This document shows, piece after piece, positions 46,383 through 56,224 of a stretch of 64,000 nt of DNA (its first letter is position 1; each line of letters opens with the position of its first letter). A program made the position numbers and the translations under genes. The stretch covers positions 682,001-746,000 of the forward strand of contig NZ_AP018164.1 of NCBI RefSeq assembly GCF_002356315.1. The letters are read 5' to 3'. The stretch is from Mycobacterium shigaense (GTDB taxonomy: Bacteria > Actinomycetota > Actinomycetes > Mycobacteriales > Mycobacteriaceae). The notes under the pieces are model-generated. The model made no database searches and was not told the origin of the DNA. It was given only the letters and a program-made list of their open reading frames with translations.

Positions 46383-47132
46383 ATGGGAGACACGGCCACG
46401 CTGGTATTGCTTCGCCACGGCGAAAGCGAATGGAACTCGCTGAACCTGTTCACCGGCTGGGTCGACGTCGGGCTCACCGAAAAGGGCCGGGCCGAGGCCG
46501 TTCGAAGCGGCGAGCTACTGACCGAACACAAGCTGCTGCCCGACGTGCTCTACACCTCGCTGCTGCGCCGCGCGATCACCACCGCGCACCTGGCGCTGGA
46601 CGCCGCGGACCGGCTGTGGATCCCGGTGCATCGCAGCTGGCGGCTCAACGAGCGGCACTACGGCGCGCTGCAGGGACTGGACAAGGCCGAGACGAAGGCC
46701 AAGTACGGCGAAGAGCAGTTCATGACCTGGCGGCGCAGCTACGACACGCCGCCACCGCCCATCGAGCGGGGCAGCGAATTCAGCCAGGACGCCGACCCGC
46801 GCTACGTTGACATCGGCGGCGGGCCCCTCACCGAGTGCCTGGCCGACGTGGTGGTCCGGTTCCTGCCGTATTTCACCGACGTCATCGTGCCGGATCTGCG
46901 GTTCGGCAAGACGGTGCTGATCGTGGCGCACGGAAACTCGCTGCGCGCCCTGGTCAAGCACCTCGATCAGCTGTCGGACGAGGAGGTCGTCAGCCTGAAC
47001 ATCCCGACCGGCATTCCGCTGCGCTACGACCTGGACGCCGATCTGCGACCGGTGGTGCCCGGTGGAACGTATCTGGACCCGGAGGCGGCCGCCGCGGGCG
47101 CCGCGGCGGTTGCCAGCCAGGGCTCGCGGTAG
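46383..47132 (+). CDS. gpm1: Phosphoglycerate mutase (2,3-BPG-dependent)
   Basis: This 249-residue glycolytic enzyme interconverts 3- and 2-phosphoglycerate. The phosphohistidine motif [10 protein letters not shown] has His near residue 12, [12 protein letters not shown] is near 90, and the second His is in [10 protein letters not shown] near 184. It matches Rv0489 (Gpm1). The ATG at 46383 begins [15 protein letters not shown]. It lies just upstream of senX3-regX3. Confidence 0.95.
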   Translation: MGDTATLVLLRHGESEWNSLNLFTGWVDVGLTEKGRAEAVRSGELLTEHKLLPDVLYTSLLRRAITTAHLALDAADRLWIPVHRSWRLNERHYGALQGLDKAETKAKYGEEQFMTWRRSYDTPPPPIERGSEFSQDADPRYVDIGGGPLTECLADVVVRFLPYFTDVIVPDLRFGKTVLIVAHGNSLRALVKHLDQLSDEEVVSLNIPTGIPLRYDLDADLRPVVPGGTYLDPEAAAAGAAAVASQGSR

Positions 47133-47207
47133 CTTCCCCGGCGTGTCGCCGCACCATGCGTTTGCGGCACCGTTTTGCGGTTTACCGGCCAGTTGGCCAA
47201 ATTTCGT

Positions 47208-47225
47208 GTGAACGGGGGCCGAACA
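47208..47225 (+). promoter_or_regulatory. Candidate RegX3 box before senX3
   Basis: GTGAAC (47208) and CGAACA (47220) place two GAAC cores 11 bases apart, the period of PhoB/OmpR-type tandem sites. It lies about 80 bases before the senX3 start. RegX3 is known to autoregulate senX3-regX3; this exact site is inferred. Confidence 0.5.
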
Positions 47226-47306
47226 CCTGTAGCTCAGGTTGTGACTTGTCCGATTTTGTCCTCGTTCCGCTAGGGCTGCGTTCACCAAATTTGTAGGATT
47301 TTGTAC

Positions 47307-48536
47307 GTGACCGTGTTCTCGGCGCTGTTGCTGGCCGGGGTGTTGTCCGTGCTGGCACTGGTCGTGGGTGTAGCGGCCGGCACTCGGTTGTCGCCGCGGG
47401 TAGCCCGACGCCGCCAGCGGGTGGCTGCTGAGTCGACCGGGATCACCGTTGCGCAGATGCTGCAACGGATCGTCGCGCTGATGCCGATGGGCGCCGCGGT
47501 AGTGGATACCCACCGCGACGTCGTCTATCTCAACGATCGGGCCAAGGAGTTGGGCCTGGTGCGCGACCGTCAACTCGACGACCAGGCGTGGCAGGCCGCG
47601 CAGCAGGCGCTCGCCGGCGACGACGCCGAATTCGACCTGCAGCCGCACAAGCGCGCGGCGGGTGGCCGGGCGGGGATCTCGGTGCACGGCCAGGCGCGGC
47701 TGCTCAGCGAGGAAGACCGCCGCTTCGCCGTGGTGTTCGTGCACGACCAGTCCGACCATGTCCGCATGGAGGCCACCCGGCGCGACTTCGTCGCCAACGT
47801 CAGCCACGAGCTCAAAACCCCGGTCGGTGCCATGGCGCTGCTCGCCGAGGCATTGCTGGCCTCGGCCGACGACTCCGAGACGGTGCGCCGCTTCGCCGAG
47901 AAGGTGCTGATCGAAGCCAACCGGTTGGGCGACATGGTCGCCGAGTTGATCGAGCTGTCCCGGCTGCAGGGTGCCGAGCGGCTGCCCAACGTGACCGCCG
48001 TGGATGTCGACAGCGTTGTCTCCGAGGCGATTTCGCGCCACAAGGTGGCCGCCGAGAACGCCAACATCGAGGTTCGCACCGATGCGCCCAGCGGCCTGCG
48101 GGTGCTCGGCGACCAGACGCTGCTGGTCACGGCCCTGGCGAACCTGGTGTCCAATGCCATCGCCTATTCGGCCCCGGGTTCGCCGGTGTCGATCAGCCGT
48201 CGCCGCCGCGGCGACAACATCGAGATTGCCGTCACCGACCGCGGCATCGGCATCGCGCTGGAGGACCAGGAGCGCGTGTTCGAGCGCTTCTTCCGGGGGG
48301 ATAAGGCCCGTTCGCGCGCCACCGGCGGCAGCGGGCTGGGGTTGGCGATCGTCAAACATGTTGCGGCTAACCACAACGGCACTATCGGCGTGTGGAGCAA
48401 GCCGGGCACTGGATCCACGTTCACCTTGTCGATTCCGGCGTATCAAGAGGCCGACGGCGACGAGGAACCCGAGGCGCCCCGGGCTCGCGAATTGCGGCCC
48501 AACCGCTCACAACGAGAGGAAGAACTAAGTAGATGA
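47307..48536 (+). CDS. senX3: Sensor histidine kinase SenX3
   Basis: This 409-residue kinase senses phosphate limitation with the Pst system and phosphorylates RegX3. Two N-terminal membrane segments fall within residues 1-30, a PAS-like domain is near 45-150, the phospho-acceptor His167 is in NVSHELKTP, and the ATPase boxes include [10 protein letters not shown] and [12 protein letters not shown]. It matches Rv0490. I chose GTG 47307 ([11 protein letters not shown]) to match the M. tuberculosis start; TTG 47301 is an alternative. Its stop overlaps a MIRU-like mini-ORF. Confidence 0.95.
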   Translation: MTVFSALLLAGVLSVLALVVGVAAGTRLSPRVARRRQRVAAESTGITVAQMLQRIVALMPMGAAVVDTHRDVVYLNDRAKELGLVRDRQLDDQAWQAAQQALAGDDAEFDLQPHKRAAGGRAGISVHGQARLLSEEDRRFAVVFVHDQSDHVRMEATRRDFVANVSHELKTPVGAMALLAEALLASADDSETVRRFAEKVLIEANRLGDMVAELIELSRLQGAERLPNVTAVDVDSVVSEAISRHKVAAENANIEVRTDAPSGLRVLGDQTLLVTALANLVSNAIAYSAPGSPVSISRRRRGDNIEIAVTDRGIGIALEDQERVFERFFRGDKARSRATGGSGLGLAIVKHVAANHNGTIGVWSKPGTGSTFTLSIPAYQEADGDEEPEAPRARELRPNRSQREEELSR

Positions 48537-48589
48537 CCCGCGCTGACGACGATGCAGAGCGTAGCGACGAGGAGGAGTGGCGCTCATGA
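48533..48589 (+). repeat. MIRU-like mini-ORF, copy 3 (senX3 to regX3)
   Basis: An 18-codon ORF ([18 protein letters not shown]) overlaps the senX3 stop and the regX3 start by ATGA at both ends. MIRUs at the senX3-regX3 junction are known from tuberculosis-complex strains, where copy number varies. Only one copy is present here. Confidence 0.85.
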
Positions 48590-49269
48590 CCAGTGTGCTG
48601 ATCGTGGAAGACGAGGAGTCGCTTGCCGATCCGCTGGCCTTTCTCCTCCGCAAGGAAGGCTTCGAAGCCACGGTGGTGACCGACGGCTCGGCGGCGCTCG
48701 CCGAGTTTGATCGCGCCGGCGCCGACATCGTGCTGCTTGACCTGATGCTGCCCGGCATGTCGGGCACGGATGTGTGCAAGCAGCTGCGGGCTCGGTCCGG
48801 CGTGCCGGTGATCATGGTGACCGCGCGCGACAGCGAGATCGACAAGGTGGTCGGTCTAGAGCTGGGCGCCGATGACTATGTGACCAAGCCGTATTCGGCG
48901 CGCGAGTTGATCGCCCGCATCCGGGCGGTGCTGCGTCGCGGCGGCGACGACGACTCCGAGGTCAGCGACGGCGTCCTCGAGTCGGGGCCGGTACGCATGG
49001 ATGTCGAGCGGCACGTGGTGTCGGTCAATGGTGATGCAATCACGTTGCCGCTCAAGGAGTTCGACTTGCTCGAGTACTTGATGCGCAACAGCGGACGGGT
49101 GCTCACCCGCGGACAGCTGATCGATCGCGTCTGGGGAGCCGACTATGTCGGGGACACCAAGACGCTCGACGTCCACGTCAAGCGCCTGCGGTCCAAGATC
49201 GAGGCTGACCCCGCCAACCCGGTGCACCTGGTGACGGTCCGAGGGTTGGGCTACAAGTTGGAGGGCTGA
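48586..49269 (+). CDS. regX3: Response regulator RegX3
   Basis: This 227-residue OmpR/PhoB-type regulator has a receiver domain with phospho-acceptor Asp52 in LLDLMLPG and Lys102 region VTKPYS, and a winged-helix output domain from about 135 with LTRGQLIDRVWG. It controls phosphate uptake genes, ESX-5 secretion and others in M. tuberculosis. It matches Rv0491. ATG 48586 overlaps the mini-ORF stop; the upstream start at 48577 lacks support. Confidence 0.96.
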   Translation: MTSVLIVEDEESLADPLAFLLRKEGFEATVVTDGSAALAEFDRAGADIVLLDLMLPGMSGTDVCKQLRARSGVPVIMVTARDSEIDKVVGLELGADDYVTKPYSARELIARIRAVLRRGGDDDSEVSDGVLESGPVRMDVERHVVSVNGDAITLPLKEFDLLEYLMRNSGRVLTRGQLIDRVWGADYVGDTKTLDVHVKRLRSKIEADPANPVHLVTVRGLGYKLEG

Positions 49270-49609
49270 CTGCGCTCGCGCGCAACACATTCGGGAACCC
49301 CAGTCCGCGTGCGGACGCGGAAGACTCGCCGGGCGCTCAAACGCCAGGTAGCTGAGCATGATGCCGGCTACCCGCGTGGTGCGGGCACTCTTCGAACATT
49401 GACTGCGCATGGTATTGCGCTCAGATCGACGTAAACCGCGGGTGTGCGGGTGTTGTTCCGAAAAGTCCTGCCTCACTGTCATTTTCGTCATTTCGCTACA
49501 CAATTTTCCGCTGGTGTAAGCGCGAAGTCACGAGGCGTTCACGCGACTCCATTAAATATCCTTGCTATACGTGCGCCGAATAACGGGCCGATGGGAAAGG
49601 ATCCGGCGA
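49270..49609 (+). other. Intergenic region, regX3 to PPE gene
   Basis: This 340-base region has no convincing gene. GTCCGC-GT-GCGGAC (49303-49316) is a short palindrome that could help end regX3 transcription. The stretch from about 49480 is clearly richer in A and T than its surroundings and probably holds the PPE promoter; AAAGGA near 49597 is the likely ribosome binding site. The Rv0492c gene that follows regX3 in M. tuberculosis is absent. Confidence 0.5.
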
Positions 49610-50881
49610 ATGGATTTTGCGTTGCTGCCGCCAGAGGTCAACTCCGCGCTTATCTATGCCGGTCCGGGATCGGGGCCTTTGTTGGCGGCCGCGGCGGCCT
49701 GGGACAGTGTGGCCGCCGAGCTGGAATCCACGGCCGGCGGTTATGCCACGGAGGTCTCGGGGCTGGCCGGCCAGAGCTGGTTTGGCCCGTCGTCGGTCGC
49801 GATGGCGGCGGCGGCCACCTCCTATGCGGACTGGTTGTCGGCTGCGGCGGCTGCGGCCGGTCAGACCGCCGCCCAGGCGTACGGGGCGGCGGCGGCATAT
49901 GAGGCGGCGTTTGCCGCCACGGTGCCCCCGCCGTTGGTCGCGGCCAATCGGGCGTTGTTGACGGGCCTGGTCGCGACCAATTTCTTCGGGCAGAACACGC
50001 CGGCGATCGCGGCGACCGAGGCCCAGTACGCGGCGATGTGGGTCCAAGACGCCACCGCGATGTATACCTACGCTGCGGACTCCTCGGCGGCGAGCACGTT
50101 GGGCTCGTTTAGTGAGCCGCCGCAGACGACGAATCAGTCAGGGCAGGATGCCCAGGCTCGCGCCGCGGCGCAGACCGTTGGTAATGCCACGAGTTCGCGG
50201 ACTCAGTCCGTGGCACAGCTCAGCTCGACCAACACTGCCCAACAGGCGGGCTCCACCATCCCGGGAGACCCCCCCATCCCTGAGGGCTCCACCACCACCG
50301 TTCCGGCCGGCAGCACCCTGACGGTCGGGCCCGGTTCGGTCGCATACATTAATAGCGGCTCAGTCACCATCGCGACCACCAGCAGTGATGGTTCCGTCTA
50401 TTTCGGGAGCGCTACCTCCATCATCGTGAACGCCGGTAGCGCCGTCACTCTTGGCACCGAAGCCGTGGGCGCCGACGGCGTGCTGTATCAGGCCGGCGCT
50501 ACGGTGGCTGCCGGCGCCAATCCCCTTACCCTGACCCCCGTAGAGGCTTTCCCGGACGTCGTGGCTTACCTCATCAGCGGGTCCGCCGTCATTACCGGTA
50601 ACCCGGTTGCGGATACGACCGGCATCGTCAACCTCAGCTCCTCCTCGATCACCGCCGTCGTCGGCTCCTCCGCCGCGTCGATCACCAACGCCACCGGCAG
50701 TGTCGGCTATGTCGCCGCCGCCCCGGCCGCTTCCAGCGGCGCGGTGCCTGGGCTCGGCTTGCTGACCAGCTCACCGGGCTTAGCGGGAACATCGGGAATC
50801 CAACCCCAGCTGGACGTGGAGGGGCTTCTGGAATGGGCCGGCACTCTATCGGGCACCGAGTTGGCCGGCGCGATCGGCTAA
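49610..50881 (+). CDS. PPE protein with unusual beta-repeat C-terminus
   Basis: This 423-residue protein has a standard PPE domain (about 1-175; [20 protein letters not shown] start and WFGPSS motif). Residues from about 215 form a Ser/Thr/Val-rich region with repeating GS-V-T phrases ([34 protein letters not shown]) that suggest a beta-solenoid. It is not PGRS, MPTR or PPW type. The end [19 protein letters not shown] resembles other PPE C-termini. No PE gene is adjacent. It sits where M. tuberculosis has Rv0492c, so it is probably a lineage-specific insertion. Surface export by an ESX system is inference. Confidence 0.85.
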   Translation: MDFALLPPEVNSALIYAGPGSGPLLAAAAAWDSVAAELESTAGGYATEVSGLAGQSWFGPSSVAMAAAATSYADWLSAAAAAAGQTAAQAYGAAAAYEAAFAATVPPPLVAANRALLTGLVATNFFGQNTPAIAATEAQYAAMWVQDATAMYTYAADSSAASTLGSFSEPPQTTNQSGQDAQARAAAQTVGNATSSRTQSVAQLSSTNTAQQAGSTIPGDPPIPEGSTTTVPAGSTLTVGPGSVAYINSGSVTIATTSSDGSVYFGSATSIIVNAGSAVTLGTEAVGADGVLYQAGATVAAGANPLTLTPVEAFPDVVAYLISGSAVITGNPVADTTGIVNLSSSSITAVVGSSAASITNATGSVGYVAAAPAASSGAVPGLGLLTSSPGLAGTSGIQPQLDVEGLLEWAGTLSGTELAGAIG

Positions 50882-50939
50882 GGCAAGCAAGGGCAGCGAG
50901 GGCTGCGGGGCATCCCGTTCAGGGCGGGTGCCCTCGTGA

Positions 50940-51854
50940 TCAACGCAGGCCCACTTCGGCGTGACCGGTGCCGAGCACCGACCACTTCCGGCCACCGAGT
51001 TCGACGTCGATGTCGGCCTGCTCGGTGTTGGTGCACACCACCGTGGCTCCGTCGGGATCGGTGTATTCGAGGCTGACGCACCTGTCCCGGGGCTGATGAA
51101 CCCGGATGGTCACGTCGTGACCCTTGATGCGCCCCGCGAGTTGCCAGTGCGGCAGACCCAACGCGGCCCGCATCCGCGGCGCCGGCAAAGTGCTTGCGGG
51201 CCAATCCTTTCCGTCGATCCGGAAGCGGACGAAGGCCAGCGGCGGAAGCCGGCGCAGGCTCGGTTTGCGTGACACCGCGGCGACCGCCTCGACGACGTTG
51301 CCGCCGCCGAGGTCGGCGTGGATCCATCCCCAGCGCTCGGCATTGCCGTGCCCGTAGATGTGGGCGATGTCGCCGCGCCAATCCGTGACGTGGTGGGCGT
51401 CGTCGCCGACGGTCAGCGATCCGGCGAAGTCGGCGGTGGGTGCGATCACCACCTGGGCGGCGGGCAGCAGCTCGCGCTCCCAGGCCTGTCGGGGGAACGT
51501 CCACAGCGGCGCGCCGGTATCCGTCCAGGACAGTTCCCACGACAGCGAGCCGGCCCGCCCGGTCAGCTCGGCGGGGCCAAGCCGCATTCCGCTCACGTCG
51601 AACCACGTTGCGCCGGTGGCGGATTGGGCGGGCTCGGGGCCGAACCGCTCGGTGCGCGGCGGCCCGGCCGGTGGGAACCAGCTCGCCCAGCCGTGGGAGT
51701 AGGCGCCGCCGCCTCCGGTCGGGGCGAGGGTTTCGCCGTGAATCCACAGCCCGGTACGCGTCAGCGGATCCGACAGGGTGGCATACCAGACTTCGAGGCG
51801 CCCGGCGCGGCCCCGCCAGCGCGGGGCGGCAGCCGACCGCCTCTCGTCGTCCAT
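50940..51854 (-). CDS. Conserved hypothetical (Rv0493c-like)
   Basis: This 304-residue protein resembles Rv0493c. It has many Trp, Gly and beta-strand segments (RLEVWYATLSDPLTRTGLWIHGE near 18-40; ERWGWIHADLGGGNVVEAV near 165-185), in the manner of lipocalin-like or tocopherol-cyclase-like folds, but I cannot assign a function. ATG 51854 is preferred over 51908 because the upstream residues overlap the Nudix gene and look random. Confidence 0.75.
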   Translation of the reverse strand: MDDERRSAAAPRWRGRAGRLEVWYATLSDPLTRTGLWIHGETLAPTGGGGAYSHGWASWFPPAGPPRTERFGPEPAQSATGATWFDVSGMRLGPAELTGRAGSLSWELSWTDTGAPLWTFPRQAWERELLPAAQVVIAPTADFAGSLTVGDDAHHVTDWRGDIAHIYGHGNAERWGWIHADLGGGNVVEAVAAVSRKPSLRRLPPLAFVRFRIDGKDWPASTLPAPRMRAALGLPHWQLAGRIKGHDVTIRVHQPRDRCVSLEYTDPDGATVVCTNTEQADIDVELGGRKWSVLGTGHAEVGLR

Positions 51855-51864
51855 GGCTCGAAGG

Positions 51865-52350
51865 CTAACCGGGCGGGCCCTGCGTGGTTTCGAAGACGGT
51901 CCGCACATCGTCAGTGGCGCTCAACGCGATACGGCGGCGCATGTCGTCGGTCATGGGCGGCAGCTCGTCGAGGTCGAACCAGGCCGCCTCGGTGTTCTCG
52001 TCGTCGGCGGGGTAAGGCTCTCCGGACAGCCATTGCATCCGGAACACGTGATCGAGGTACTGCGCCCGATCGCCGTTGGGATAGACGCGCGGGCCGGTCA
52101 CGTGCACCCACGCGAGTCGGGTGGCCCGCGCGGTGACCCCGGTTTCCTCGAGGACCTCGCGGGCGGCGCCGTCCGCGGGGTTCTCGCCGGGATCCAGGAT
52201 GCCGGTCACGGCCGTCCACGCCCCGTTGTCGGATCGCTTGACCAGCAACACTTTTCGATCGCGAATCGTGACAGCGCTGACGCCGGACAACCACAACAGC
52301 GCGTGGCCCACCGCGCGGCGCAGCTCGGCGATGAAATCGGGCGTCGGCAC
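51865..52350 (-). CDS. Nudix hydrolase
   Basis: This 161-residue protein has a full Nudix box, GILDPGENPADGAAREVLEETG near residues 50-72 (quoted in part: GAAREVLEETG), with all metal-binding Glu residues. Nudix enzymes hydrolyse nucleoside diphosphates linked to other groups; the substrate is unknown. It lies 10 bases upstream of the Rv0493c-like gene and 15 bases downstream of the Rv0495c-like gene on the same strand. As I recall, M. tuberculosis has the GntR gene Rv0494 in this interval instead. Confidence 0.88.
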   Translation of the reverse strand: MPTPDFIAELRRAVGHALLWLSGVSAVTIRDRKVLLVKRSDNGAWTAVTGILDPGENPADGAAREVLEETGVTARATRLAWVHVTGPRVYPNGDRAQYLDHVFRMQWLSGEPYPADDENTEAAWFDLDELPPMTDDMRRRIALSATDDVRTVFETTQGPPG

Positions 52351-52365
52351 GGGGCGTGCGCCCGG

Positions 52366-53178
52366 TTACTCGGCGAGCCGTGTCGCCGGGTGCACCGCGA
52401 TGAGCCCTAGCCCGCTGCGGCGCTTACACATTGCGGCCAGCTCGGTGTACGCCTTCGCGCCGAGCAGTTCGGTGAGCTCGTCGGCCAGGCTCTCCCACAC
52501 CGGCGTCGCGCCGACGTGGGCGGCCGGGTCGCCCGTGCAATACCAATGCAGGTCGGCTCCGCCGGAGCCCCAGCCGCGGCGGTCGTACTCGGTGACCCAG
52601 GTCTTGAGGATCTCGGTGCCGTCGGGCCGAGTCACCCACTCCTGGCTGCGCCGGATCGGCAGTTGCCAGCACACGTCGGGCTTCATCGTCAGCGGCGGCA
52701 CCCCGAGCTTGAGCGCCCTGCTGTGCAGCGCACAACCGGCACCCGCGGGAAACCCGGGCCGGTTCAAGAAGATGCATGCCCCTTTGTATTTGCGGGTGCG
52801 GTACTGCGGCTGCCCCTCATGTTCGTCGAGTTCTAGAAATCCCTTGCGGCCCAAGCCTTTTTCGCGGTACTGCCAGTCGGCATCGGTCAGCGTCTGCACT
52901 GCGTCGTCGAGCCGGGCGCGGTCGTCGTCGTCGGACAGGAACGCGCCGTGCGAGCAACATCCGTCGTCCGGGCGGCCCTCCACAGTTCCATGGCAGGCCG
53001 GGGTGCCGAAGACGCACGTCCAGCGCGACAGCAACCAGGTGAGGTCGGCGGCGATCAGGTGCTCGGGATTGTCCGGGTCGAAGAATTCCACCCATTCGCG
53101 GGCAAAGTCCAATTCGACCTCTTGCCCGGGTTCAAGGTGTGAATTCGACACGAATTCAAGGTTAGAACACAAATCCAT
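52366..53178 (-). CDS. Conserved Cys-rich protein (Rv0495c-like)
   Basis: This 270-residue protein matches Rv0495c, a highly conserved mycobacterial protein. Conserved cysteines occur in [39 protein letters not shown] and HWYCTGD and suggest a metal or Fe-S site like that of YkgJ/DUF3109 proteins. The function is unknown. ATG 53178 ([18 protein letters not shown]) is chosen from similarity; an in-frame ATG at 53229 adds 17 residues. Confidence 0.85.
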   Translation of the reverse strand: MDLCSNLEFVSNSHLEPGQEVELDFAREWVEFFDPDNPEHLIAADLTWLLSRWTCVFGTPACHGTVEGRPDDGCCSHGAFLSDDDDRARLDDAVQTLTDADWQYREKGLGRKGFLELDEHEGQPQYRTRKYKGACIFLNRPGFPAGAGCALHSRALKLGVPPLTMKPDVCWQLPIRRSQEWVTRPDGTEILKTWVTEYDRRGWGSGGADLHWYCTGDPAAHVGATPVWESLADELTELLGAKAYTELAAMCKRRSGLGLIAVHPATRLAE

Positions 53179-53278
53179 CGGCCCGCTCAGCTGACACCCG
53201 GGCGTCGGCGGATGTGAATTGCCGCGCAACTGCGCGGGGTGCGGGACGGCTCACATCCCCGCACGATAGGTTTTTGGC

Positions 53279-54295
53279 GTGCGATTGGGCGTGCTCGATG
53301 TGGGTAGTAACACGGTGCATCTGCTGGTGGTTGATGCCCACCGTGGCGGGCACCCGACTCCTATGAGTTCGACGAAGGCCACGCTGCGGCTGGCCGAGTC
53401 CATCGACAACTCGGGCAAGCTGACCAAGCGGGGTGCCGAGAAACTGATTTCCACGATCGACGAGTTCGGCAAGATCGCCGACAGCTCCGGCTGCGAGGAA
53501 CTGATGGCCTTCGCCACCTCGGCGGTCCGGGACGCCGAAAACACCGACGACGTGCTGTCGCGCGTCCGCAAGGAAACCGGCGTCGAGCTGCAGGTGCTGA
53601 CCGGAGTCGCCGAGTCGCGACTGACGTTCCTGGCGGTGCGCCGGTGGTACGGCTGGAGCGCGGGACGCATCATCAACCTCGACATCGGCGGCGGCTCGCT
53701 GGAGTTGTCCAGCGGCGTCGACGAGGAGCCCGAGGTCGCGCTCTCGCTGCCGCTGGGCGCCGGGCGGCTGACCCGCGAGTGGCTGCCGGACGACCCGCCC
53801 GGCCGACGCCGGGTCGCGATGCTGCGCGACTGGCTGGACGCCGAGCTGGCGGACGCCAGCGCCGACGTGCTCGAGGCCGGCAGCCCCGACCTGGCGGTCG
53901 CCACCTCGAAGACGTTTCGCTCGCTGGCAAGGCTCACCGGGGCGGCCCCGTCGGCCGCCGGGCCGCGGGTGAAGCGGACGCTGACCGCCAACGGCCTCAG
54001 GCAACTCATATCTTTCATCTCTAGGATGACGACCGCTGACCGGGCAGAACTGGAGGGAGTGAGCGCCGAGCGGGCACCACAAATCGTGGCGGGGGCTCTG
54101 GTGGCGGAGGCGAGTATGCGTGCACTGTCGATAGAAACGGTGGATATCTGCCCGTGGGCATTACGGGAAGGTCTCATCTTGCGCAAACTGGACAGCGAAG
54201 CCGACGGAACTGCCCTCGTCGAGGCTTCGGTGCGTGATGCTAGAGGTCACGTGGTTGATCGGAACTCGTACCGATCGAGAGGCGACAAATCATGA
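53279..54295 (+). CDS. ppx1: Exopolyphosphatase/guanosine pentaphosphatase family
   Basis: This 338-residue protein of the Ppx/GppA family has the actin-like phosphate loops [17 protein letters not shown] (about 3-19) and [12 protein letters not shown] near 138-149. It removes terminal phosphate from polyphosphate in family members and matches Rv0496 (Ppx1). It starts at GTG 53279 and overlaps the next ATG by ATGA. With SenX3-RegX3 nearby it links to phosphate stress, which is inference. Confidence 0.92.
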   Translation: MRLGVLDVGSNTVHLLVVDAHRGGHPTPMSSTKATLRLAESIDNSGKLTKRGAEKLISTIDEFGKIADSSGCEELMAFATSAVRDAENTDDVLSRVRKETGVELQVLTGVAESRLTFLAVRRWYGWSAGRIINLDIGGGSLELSSGVDEEPEVALSLPLGAGRLTREWLPDDPPGRRRVAMLRDWLDAELADASADVLEAGSPDLAVATSKTFRSLARLTGAAPSAAGPRVKRTLTANGLRQLISFISRMTTADRAELEGVSAERAPQIVAGALVAEASMRALSIETVDICPWALREGLILRKLDSEADGTALVEASVRDARGHVVDRNSYRSRGDKS

Positions 54296-55341
54296 CCGGA
54301 CCGCAGCCCGAGTCCGAAAACACCGGCACCCGACCGATCTCGGTGGCCGAATTGCTGGCTCGGAATGGAACTATCGGTGCCCCGGCGGTAACCCGGCGGC
54401 GGCGCCGCCGGCGCGGGGACAGCGACGCGATCACCGTCGCCGAGCTGACGGGCGAGCTGCCGATCATCCGGGACGAGGGACACGACACCGGCGCGCCCGG
54501 CCCCGCCAACGGATCCGTCGACGTCGCCGAACCCGCCACGCCGGTCGCCGACGACGAGCACGTCGCCGCAGAGAAAGCCAAGCCCCCCTACTGGACGGAG
54601 CCCGAGCCGCGCTGGCCCAAGTCACCGCCGCAGCCCGACCGCGCGGGGCCGCAACTGAGCTCCTACCCGCGCCCGCCGCGCCGCCCCGAGGCCGCCCAGG
54701 CCACGCCCGCCGCGGAGCGTGGCGCCCAGCCGGGCTCGCAGTCCGACGCGGAGACGATGAGGCCGGATCCGCTGGACCGGTACTCCGATATGCCGGTGGA
54801 CGTCATGGACGCCGAGGTGCGCGAGGCCGAACTTGAGACGGAGGATTCGGCCTACGTGCGCTCCTACCTACAGTCGTCGGATCCGGCGGCCGGCTCGGAT
54901 TCGACCCTGTTCGGCGGCGAGACCCTTGCCGATGAGGTGGCCCGGCGCCGCGGCGCCGAGCGGTCGGCGGGGTCCGGCGCTGCGGCCGGCGAGGCCGACC
55001 TGGACCGGGGCGAGCACGCGGCGGAGGCCGGTCGCGCCGCGCCGGCCGCAGACGCCCACCCGGGACCCGGCAAATTCGAGTCGCTGTGGCGCGGCAGCCT
55101 GATCGTGTTGCAGTCGATCCTGGCCGTCGCATTCGGTGCCGGCCTGTTCATCGCCTTCGACCAGCTGTGGCGGTGGAACAGCCTGGTGGCCCTCGTGCTG
55201 TCGGTGTTGGTCATCCTCGGCCTGGTCGCCGGGGTGCGAGTGGTGCGCAAGACCGAGGACATTGCCAGCACGCTGATCGCCGTGGCGGTCGGGGCGCTGA
55301 TCACGCTGGGACCGCTGGTCCTGTCGTTGCAATCGGGCTAG
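54292..55341 (+). CDS. Transmembrane protein (Rv0497-like)
   Basis: This 349-residue protein has a long disordered N-terminal cytosolic part rich in Pro, Glu and Arg (about 1-260) and three C-terminal membrane helices near 268-290, 295-318 and 326-346. It matches Rv0497, of unknown function. A threonine near the N-terminus ([11 protein letters not shown]) resembles segments of phosphorylated mycobacterial membrane proteins, which is only a hint. It is coupled to ppx1. Confidence 0.82.
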   Translation: MTGPQPESENTGTRPISVAELLARNGTIGAPAVTRRRRRRRGDSDAITVAELTGELPIIRDEGHDTGAPGPANGSVDVAEPATPVADDEHVAAEKAKPPYWTEPEPRWPKSPPQPDRAGPQLSSYPRPPRRPEAAQATPAAERGAQPGSQSDAETMRPDPLDRYSDMPVDVMDAEVREAELETEDSAYVRSYLQSSDPAAGSDSTLFGGETLADEVARRRGAERSAGSGAAAGEADLDRGEHAAEAGRAAPAADAHPGPGKFESLWRGSLIVLQSILAVAFGAGLFIAFDQLWRWNSLVALVLSVLVILGLVAGVRVVRKTEDIASTLIAVAVGALITLGPLVLSLQSG

Positions 55342-55356
55342 GCGTCACCGCAGCCC

Positions 55357-56199
55357 GTGCGTCCAGCAATCAAAGTCGGCCTGTCCACGGCATCGGTCTA
55401 TCCATTGCGGGCGGAGGCCGCGTTCGAATACGCGGCCCGACTCGGTTACGACGGCGTCGAGCTGATGGTGTGGAGCGAGTCGGTCAGCCAGGACGTCGCC
55501 GCCGTCAAGAAGCTGTCGCGCCGTCACCACGTCCCGGTGCTCTCGGTGCACGCTCCCTGCCTGCTGATCTCCCAGCGGGTGTGGGGGCCCAACCCCATTC
55601 CCAAGCTGGAACGCAGCGTGCGGGCCGCCGAAGAGCTGGGCGCGCAAACCGTCGTGGTGCACCCGCCGTTTCGCTGGCAGCGGCGCTACGCCGAGGGGTT
55701 CACCGACCAGGTCTCGACGCTGGAGGCCACCAGCGACGTGCTGATCGCCGTGGAGAACATGTTCCCCTTCCGGACCGATCGCTTCTTCGGCGCCGACCAG
55801 TCGCGGGAGCGGATGCGCAGGCGCGGCGGTGGTCCGGGGCCGGGCATCTCGGCGTTCGCGCCGTCCTACGACCCGCTCGACGGCAACCACGCGCACTACA
55901 CGCTCGACTTGTCGCACACCTCGACGGCCGGCACCGATGCGCTGGACATGGCGCAGCGGATGGGCGCGGGGCTGGTCCATCTGCACCTGTGCGACGGCAG
56001 CGGCCTGCCCGCCGATGAACATCTGGTGCCCGGGCGCGGCACCGAACCCACCGCCGAGGTGTGTCAGATGCTGGCCGCCGGCCATTTCGCGGGCCATGTG
56101 ATCCTCGAGGTGTCCACATCCAGCGCGCGATCGGCCAACAAGCGCGAAGCCATGCTCACCGAGGCGCTGCAGTTCGCCCGCACACACCTGCTGCGGTGA
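55357..56199 (+). CDS. TIM-barrel sugar isomerase/AP-endonuclease-2 family (Rv0498-like)
   Basis: This 280-residue protein has the xylose-isomerase-like TIM-barrel fold with metal-binding residues in AARLGYDGVELMVW, VENMFPF, LDLSHTST and HLCDGSG. It matches Rv0498; the substrate is unknown. It starts at GTG 55357, 15 bases after Rv0497. Confidence 0.85.
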   Translation: MRPAIKVGLSTASVYPLRAEAAFEYAARLGYDGVELMVWSESVSQDVAAVKKLSRRHHVPVLSVHAPCLLISQRVWGPNPIPKLERSVRAAEELGAQTVVVHPPFRWQRRYAEGFTDQVSTLEATSDVLIAVENMFPFRTDRFFGADQSRERMRRRGGGPGPGISAFAPSYDPLDGNHAHYTLDLSHTSTAGTDALDMAQRMGAGLVHLHLCDGSGLPADEHLVPGRGTEPTAEVCQMLAAGHFAGHVILEVSTSSARSANKREAMLTEALQFARTHLLR

Positions 56200-56224
56200 G
56201 CTGCGGAGAATTCACCAGGAGACC

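Noticed and set aside
46515..48446. 643-codon open frame antisense to gpm1 and senX3
   Set aside because: It is a frame forced open by high GC opposite two well-supported genes and shows no recognisable domain.
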